Positions 59,090-64,000 of a DNA stretch of 64,000 bases are shown piece by piece. The position numbers and the translations under genes are program-made. Each line of letters starts with the position of its first letter. The first letter of the stretch is position 1. The notes under the pieces are model-generated. The model was not told the DNA's origin. It did not search any database and saw nothing but the letters and a program-made list of their open reading frames with translations. The DNA comes from Paralvinella palmiformis (taxonomy: Eukaryota; Annelida; Polychaeta; Terebellida; Alvinellidae). Where the stretch lies: NCBI GenBank assembly GCA_025642065.1, contig JAODUP010001285.1, positions 1 through 64,000 of the forward strand, given 5' to 3'.

Positions 59090-59790
59090 TGTAGGCCGTC
59101 TTAACCCATGGGCGAAATGGGCACGTGCCTGGGGGCCCAACAAGCACACGGGTCCCACAAGCATAGGGGCCCATGCTAATTTGTATATGTTAGCACACTT
59201 AAGTAACCATACTGGGCCGTCTTAACGCGCATAGGGGTCGCATGCTAATATATGTATGTTGTAAGTTGCTGTGAGTGGTTGCGTAGGTGCTTTGCCCGGA
59301 GGCCTATAATGTTGTTTAAGACGGCACTGGCAAAGGGCAAAAATCACCTCTCTCTGTCAGCATTGCTGTCAGTGATACAGAGAAGAGGCAACATCAGCCT
59401 TTCCAACTGTGAGAAGGGGAGAGCCTGCATTGGGGTCTTCATTGAGAAAATGTCAGACCATACGTGGTCGATTGGTCGTGCCTCATTGAGAACGAAATCG
59501 TCGTCTCCCGACACCTGAAAGTCCTCGCAGTCATTTTCAGCTGTTCGCCGTCATCCAAGAACGTGACCAAAGCGCGCTGCTAGACATTCGTAGGTGAGAA
59601 TCGCACGCGATGCAGGATCGAGAACACCCAGGTCACGCAACCCTGAGTCGTCGAATGGAAACAATGCGACGATCTTGCGCAGAATCACAAAGTAGAATGG
59701 ACGTACATAGCTGATCAAGGATGTCTGTACGGCTGGCGGTAACATGTTCAATCTCGAAGAAGGCGCGAACCATGATGGTGGGATAATGCT
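59090..59790 (-). pseudogene. hAT-family transposase C-terminal relic
   Basis: The minus strand codes SSRLNMLPPAVQTSLISYV, LRKIVALFPFDD and ILTYECLAARFGHVLG (59755-59551), then after a frame break DHVWSDIF and FSQLERLMLPLLCITDSNAD (to about 59345). The last motif is the hAT dimerisation signature (L..L...LCIPHSNADVER in the family), truncated soon after. Flanking CCGTCTTAAC...GGGGCCC repeats (59098-59165, 59214-59245) and the inverted GTTTAAGACGGCACTGG at 59315 may be the element's ends. Confidence 0.65.
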
Positions 59791-59968
59791 TGATGTTTCA
59801 CGGCCACCTTTGTGCAAATGGTAGGCTAAATGGGCCGAGCAACTTCCAAAGTTAATGAAGCGAAGTCAAAGATGAAACACCCTTCAGATATGCCCACGCC
59901 GAGATTCTAACTCAGGTGGTAGTGATCTGTGGTCCAACGCGCTACCAACTAGACCACGGAGGCGCGCG
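59788..59968 (-). mobile_element. SINE-A copy, near consensus
   Basis: TGATGTTTCACGGCCACCTT through GCCTCCGTGGTCTAGTTGGT on the minus strand; the CATC tail is short. It abuts the hAT relic. From 59969 to 60600 nothing certain is recognised; the frame at 59916-60269 overlaps the SINE. Confidence 0.87.
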
Positions 59969-60609
59969 CCTTCACCTTCATGGTGAGGGTTTTGATCGAG
60001 TCATAGTTATGGAAGTCGCGATCGCTGAAGTCGACGGAGCACAATTCAACGACGTTGAGCATTTAAGAGTAAACGTCCCCACCTTGTACCGGCTAACTGT
60101 TGCTGCTGCTGACACTGCTGCCAAACTCGTCTCCATCGCCTGGTTCCTGTTAATTAGCTTATACTTAGCCTATACCGGAAGTGGCAACACATACTACACC
60201 TCACTTCCTGTTTCCCCATCTTTGCTCGGCACAATCATGACATTAAATTTAATTAACCATTCTTTCTGAGACAGTGCGCTTATGCTGTTTTTGCGTGGGG
60301 GTCAAACTTTGAACCGTTCTTGTTATTGAAATCCCCTTCCCAGATTGCACCATTTGCACCCGTTTAAGCCACCTCTCATAGTACGGTATATCAGTACGCC
60401 ATCTGTTACGCAATAGAATGAATTAATCGATGATTTAGTTAGTTCGTATCGAATCGATTTAGTAGATTAATAACAATAAACAATTATTGTATAATACTCT
60501 ATTGTAGCGTGACTCATGCAAGTAATGATAATGTGACTACAAATTTTTATTAAATAAAATCCGTGTTAAAACGGAGTATGGCCGCATCACTTAAACTATG
60601 ATACAACAA

Positions 60610-60613
60610 CAAC

Positions 60614-60648
<35 letters not shown>

Positions 60649-60693
60649 AAACTGATGAGTAGCCCATATTTATAATAGATATTTATGGTATAT

Positions 60694-60777
<84 letters not shown>

Positions 60778-60807
60778 ATATATAAAATTAATAATAATAA
60801 TAATAAT
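60610..60807. repeat. TAA / AT compound microsatellite
   Basis: TAA units, an AT array (about 60690-60786) and TAA units again, roughly palindromic. Another TAA/TG compound lies at 61117-61211. Confidence 0.92.
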
Positions 60808-61211
60808 AATATCACACATACACACACGTACCAACACAGTCATAATAAACAACTCTTTACCAGATGTTTTTTACTAAGACCTTTTTTTTAATTATGTCTA
60901 CGGTATACGAATATGAATATATTAATATTCTTTCAACGCATTAATTACTTTAACACAAGAAATATCCCTTTAAAACATAAATAAATAAACATTCAGTGAT
61001 CGCTGTTAATTATAAAATCTGTTTGAGATCATATAAGTATTAATAAAATGCACAGCGGAATAACTAACTAATGACTATAACTAATACAGTGTACCAATTA
61101 AACTCCGTATATCACTAATAATAATAATAATAATAATGTGTGTGTGTGTGTATGTGTGTGTGTGTGTGTGTGTATGTCTGTATATGCGTGTGTGTGTGTG
61201 TGTGTGTGTGC

Positions 61212-61722
61212 GTGTTTTATGTTACATATAATAAAGACGTGGGCTCAGGTTTTCGTGATGTTTATAATTCTTACAGAATTGTGATCAAACGACTACTACC
61301 TAAATAGAAAACAAATTTTATATATTAGTACATATATAACACAGCTATAACTGGAAATAAAGCATATATATCAGTACATATAATATCTATTATGATAATA
61401 ATTCTAATACCTCCGACAATAGCAGAAATAATAGTATTTTCACTCAGCCCAAAATAGCACGACTAGTTTCTGTTATAAGAACCTTTATCAAGTGCATGTG
61501 TCTAAAGTATTTACTTTGCCAGCAATATTTATACCAGAATTCCCTAGCTAGTTTTAAATTTCAAACCAGAATCTAGAAACTGTTAACCTTTGTAGCCTAT
61601 GTCTAGAACGAAGCGCTGTTACAATAAAACATCAATCATCATCAATCATCATCAATCATCATCATCTCTGGCGTTAGTGTTTGTTGTTAATGGTGGTTTT
61701 GTTGGTGGTGATTTTCGTCCTT
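61212..61722. other. Intergenic, SINE-A tail remnant
   Basis: ATAAAACATCAATCATCATC repeated at 61625-61666 looks like an expanded SINE-A tail without its body. No gene recognised. Confidence 0.45.
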
Positions 61723-62060
61723 GTTACTGTTAATTGTCCTTTGTTTTTGTCCTTGCTGTTGTTATAGGTTATGGCGATGGTATTGTCCTTGTTACTGTTA
61801 ATTGTCCTTTGTTTTTGTCCTTGCTGTTGTTATAGGTTATGGCGATGGTATTGTCCTTGTTACTGTTAATTGTCCTTTGTTTTTGTCCTTGCTGTTGTTA
61901 TAGGTTATGGCGATGTATTGTCCTTGTTACTGTTAATTGTCCTTTGTTTTTGTCCTTGCTGTTGTTATAGGTTATGGCGATGTATTGTCCTTGTTTCTGT
62001 TAGCGTTGATCGGCTTGTCCTTGTTGTTAATGTTGATGGTCTTCTCTCATTTCTTGTTAC
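61723..62060. repeat. 68-bp minisatellite, four near-identical units
   Basis: Units start at 61723, 61791, 61859 and 61926 (68, 68, 67, 67 bases), each GTTACTGTTAATTGTCCTTT ... GGTTATGGCGATG(G)TATTG. The only differences are single bases, so amplification is recent. A partial fifth unit starts near 61993 (GTTTCTGTTAGCG). Confidence 0.95.
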
Positions 62061-62093
62061 TAACTTTGGTGGTCTTCGGGTCTTGGTGTTCTA

Positions 62094-62226
62094 GATGATC
62101 GTGGTAGCCGTGTCCTTGTTAATCCGATGATCACTCAAGGGCATACCATGTGATTCGTGTACCATCATCCGACGGCCGACTGTTGGCTACTTGACCAAGA
62201 GACGTCGATGTGATTGCGCATTGTCT
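62094..62226 (-). pseudogene. Duplicated 3' end of the terminal exon
   Basis: Minus-strand QCAITSTSLGQVANSRPSDD, then WYALE stop at 62131, closely matches the end of the exon at 63296-63040. Similarity continues about 35 bases past the stop into flanking DNA, then stops at minisatellite on both sides. No acceptor or upstream half of the exon is present, so it is a partial duplicate. Confidence 0.75.
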
Positions 62227-62960
62227 TTTTATTGTTATTGATGATGATCGTGGTAATGTCTTTGTTATTGTTATTGGCAATGGTGGTTGTCTTGTCGTTC
62301 TCATTGTTATTGTTATCGGTGTTGGTCTTGTCTTTGTTACTCTGTAATCGATTATGGTGGTGGTCTTGTCCTTTTTGTTATTAAAGTTGAGGGTCTTATC
62401 GTTGTTGTTATTATTATTGATGAAGGTCTTGTCTTTGTTGTTGTTATTATTGATGATGGTCTTTGTTGTTGTTATTATTGATGATGGTGATGATATTTTC
62501 CTTGTTGATGCTAATGTTGATGGTCTTGTTCTTGTCGTTGTTATTGATGATGGTCTTGTCCTTGTTGCTGTTATTGATGATGGTCTTGTCCTTGTTGCTG
62601 TTATTGTTGATGATAATATTGTCCTTGTTGTTTTTATTGATGATGGTGATGATATAGTCCTTGTTGTTGATAGTATCAATGGCCTTGTCCTTGTCGTTGT
62701 TATTGATGATGAGGACTCCTTGTTGTTGTTGCTGATGATGGTCTTGCCCTTGTTGTTTTTATTGGTGATGGTCCTTTCGTTGTTGTTTTTATTGATGATG
62801 GTCTTGTCTTTGTTGTTGTTATTGGTGAGGTGTTAGTCTTGTCTTAGTTACTGTTTAATTTATGATGGTGGTGGCGGTCTTGTCCTTGTTGGTGTTGATG
62901 TTGATGGTCTTGTCCTGGTTGTTGTTAATGTTGATGGTCTTGTCCTATTTGCTGTTATTC
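62227..62960. repeat. Degenerate 30-33-bp minisatellite
   Basis: Units of the form GATGGTCTTGTCCTTGTTGC plus TGTTATTGAT. Long frames on both strands (62131-62679 minus, 62354-62836 plus) are products of the repeat and not genes. Confidence 0.9.
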
Positions 62961-63039
62961 TATTTGATGTTTTCGAGTGTTGGTATTGTCGTTGTTGTTC
63001 TCGGTGATCGTTCTAGCTGTGTCCTCGCTGATGTGATGA

Positions 63040-63296
63040 TCACTCAAGGGCATACCATATGACCTCCGTACCATCATCCCACGGCCGACTGTTGGCTACT
63101 TGGCCAAAGGACGTCGAGGTGATTGCGCATTGTCCTGTTCCGTCTTTGTAAGCGAATATCAAACAGTCACCTTGATCATGACACAGTAGTAGGCATGATA
63201 TGATTGACCTTAGTTCAACAGCTCTGACCACACGAAATAGTGGCAGGGCTCCAGTGTCGACGTTAACGGCATAGAATGATTTTGGTTGTTCTCCAT
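63040..63296 (-). CDS. Terminal exon of an unidentified cysteine-containing protein, possibly PAN/apple-like
   Basis: Minus strand: acceptor CTAACTTCCAG ends at 63297; the exon continues GEQPKSFYAVNVDTGALPLF, then SIISCLLLCHDQGDCLIFAY, KDGTGQCAI and ends EVIWYALE with TGA at 63042-63040. It enters in phase 1 and adds 84 whole or partial codons. The C-x3-C...C-x-IF-x-Y...G-x-C spacing resembles PAN/apple domains of secreted invertebrate proteins, but the match is weak. The frame is open and clean, unlike the surrounding repeats. The remaining exons lie to the right of the window. Codon use and a duplicated copy at 62131-62226 support real coding origin. Confidence 0.6.
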
Positions 63297-63416
63297 CTGG
63301 AAGTTAGCAAATGTTACACGAGTTATACGAGAATTGGAAGCCAGTTTGTTTTGGCGTGATACAAAGTTCTCAACCAGCAAATATATATATACGTGTGTAT
63401 TTATCTGTGCGTAAGT

Positions 63417-63475
63417 GTGTGTGCGTGCGTGCGTGTGCGTGCGTGCGTGCGTGTGCGTGCGTGCGCATGTGTGTT
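63417..63475. repeat. GTGC-rich microsatellite
   Basis: Interrupted GTGTGC/GTGC units. Confidence 0.85.
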
Positions 63476-63674
63476 TGATGAAACAAGACAGGTAAATATT
63501 GCCGTGTCAAAGTAGATTCACATACTGTAAACAGACAGTTGACTGACTGCTTCCACGAACAAAGAAACCAAATGACTGGATGACTGATCGTATGGCTAAA
63601 TGAAGAAATTTTAGACTATCAGACAAACTAATTTAATCACTGGCTGATACTCAGACTGACAGACCTATACAGTC

Positions 63675-63903
<229 letters not shown>

Positions 63904-63974
63904 TTTATACATTCAACCATTCCCTCACCCCATTCACCTATAGGACGTTTAAATGGTCTAATGGTATTGTCTAT

Positions 63975-64000
63975 GGTAACATGTTCAATCTCGAAGAAGG
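63975..64000 (-). mobile_element. Start of a second copy of the 59.7 kb hAT relic
   Basis: The last 26 bases of the window are identical to 59738-59763, which lies inside the hAT C-terminal relic. The match is cut by the window edge. Confidence 0.5.

Noticed and set aside
10390..59968. tRNA genes suggested by A and B boxes
   Set aside because: The boxes sit in heads of SINE copies with a shared non-tRNA body; no cloverleaf-forming mature tRNA sequence is present.
62131..62836. Long frames (182 codons minus, 160 codons plus) that look like a Thr/Arg or Leu/Val-rich protein
   Set aside because: Produced by the 30-33-bp minisatellite, which is open in several frames; only the last 30 codons on the minus strand derive from a real exon duplicate.

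Overview
The window is nuclear DNA from an animal, most likely a mollusc (probably a gastropod). It is AT-rich and intron-dense, full of microsatellites, tRNA-derived SINEs, broken LINEs and short DNA transposons. Its secreted gene combines a von Willebrand A domain, an EGF domain and a type-2 chitin-binding domain, a combination typical of molluscan shell-matrix or epithelial-matrix proteins. The clade call is an inference; no rRNA or mitochondrial marker is present.

Three protein-coding genes can be supported. (1) 5476-8766, plus strand: a complete nine-exon gene for a 595-residue secreted protein with, in order, a signal peptide, a lysozyme/transglycosylase-like domain, a vWA domain with an intact MIDAS, an unassigned beta-rich segment, an EGF domain and a CBM14 chitin-binding domain. 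All eight introns have GT-AG ends and matching phases. (2) 42775 down to 11897, minus strand: a 19-exon orthologue of SWT1, the PIN-domain RNA endonuclease of nuclear mRNA surveillance, about 957 residues, with an N-terminal WW domain, a basic region, a PIN domain with all its acidic residues and the SWT1 C-terminal helical region. One exon junction (20682 to 18916) is out of phase by exactly one base. (3) 63296-63040, minus strand: the last exon of a cysteine-containing protein whose other exons lie beyond the right edge. Its 3' end is duplicated at 62131-62226 amid minisatellite DNA.

Region by region: 1-1195 is an antisense LINE endonuclease relic; 1196-5400 is intergenic with dispersed repeats; 5.4-8.9 kb is the vWA gene; 8.9-11.9 kb holds SINE and LINE pieces; 11.9-42.8 kb is SWT1, whose introns carry most of the mobile elements; 43-60 kb is a gene-poor mosaic of hAT-like elements, LINE relics, a Tigger/CENP-B-like pseudogene, TTAA-flanked MITEs and SINEs; 60-64 kb is microsatellite and minisatellite DNA around the terminal exon.

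The mobile-element layer can be partly resolved into families. SINE-A (tRNA-derived, CATCAATCATC-type tail) has at least 15 copies. SINE-B has an ATT-type tail like the resident L2/CR1-type LINEs. SINE-C is a longer tRNA-derived family. There are several MITE families. Nested insertions (hAT inside SINE-A; SINE-C inside a TTAA element with a 17-bp target-site duplication; SINE-A inside a LINE) give a relative order of insertion. The two complete genes are functionally unrelated: one acts outside the cell on matrix, the other acts on RNA in the nucleus.
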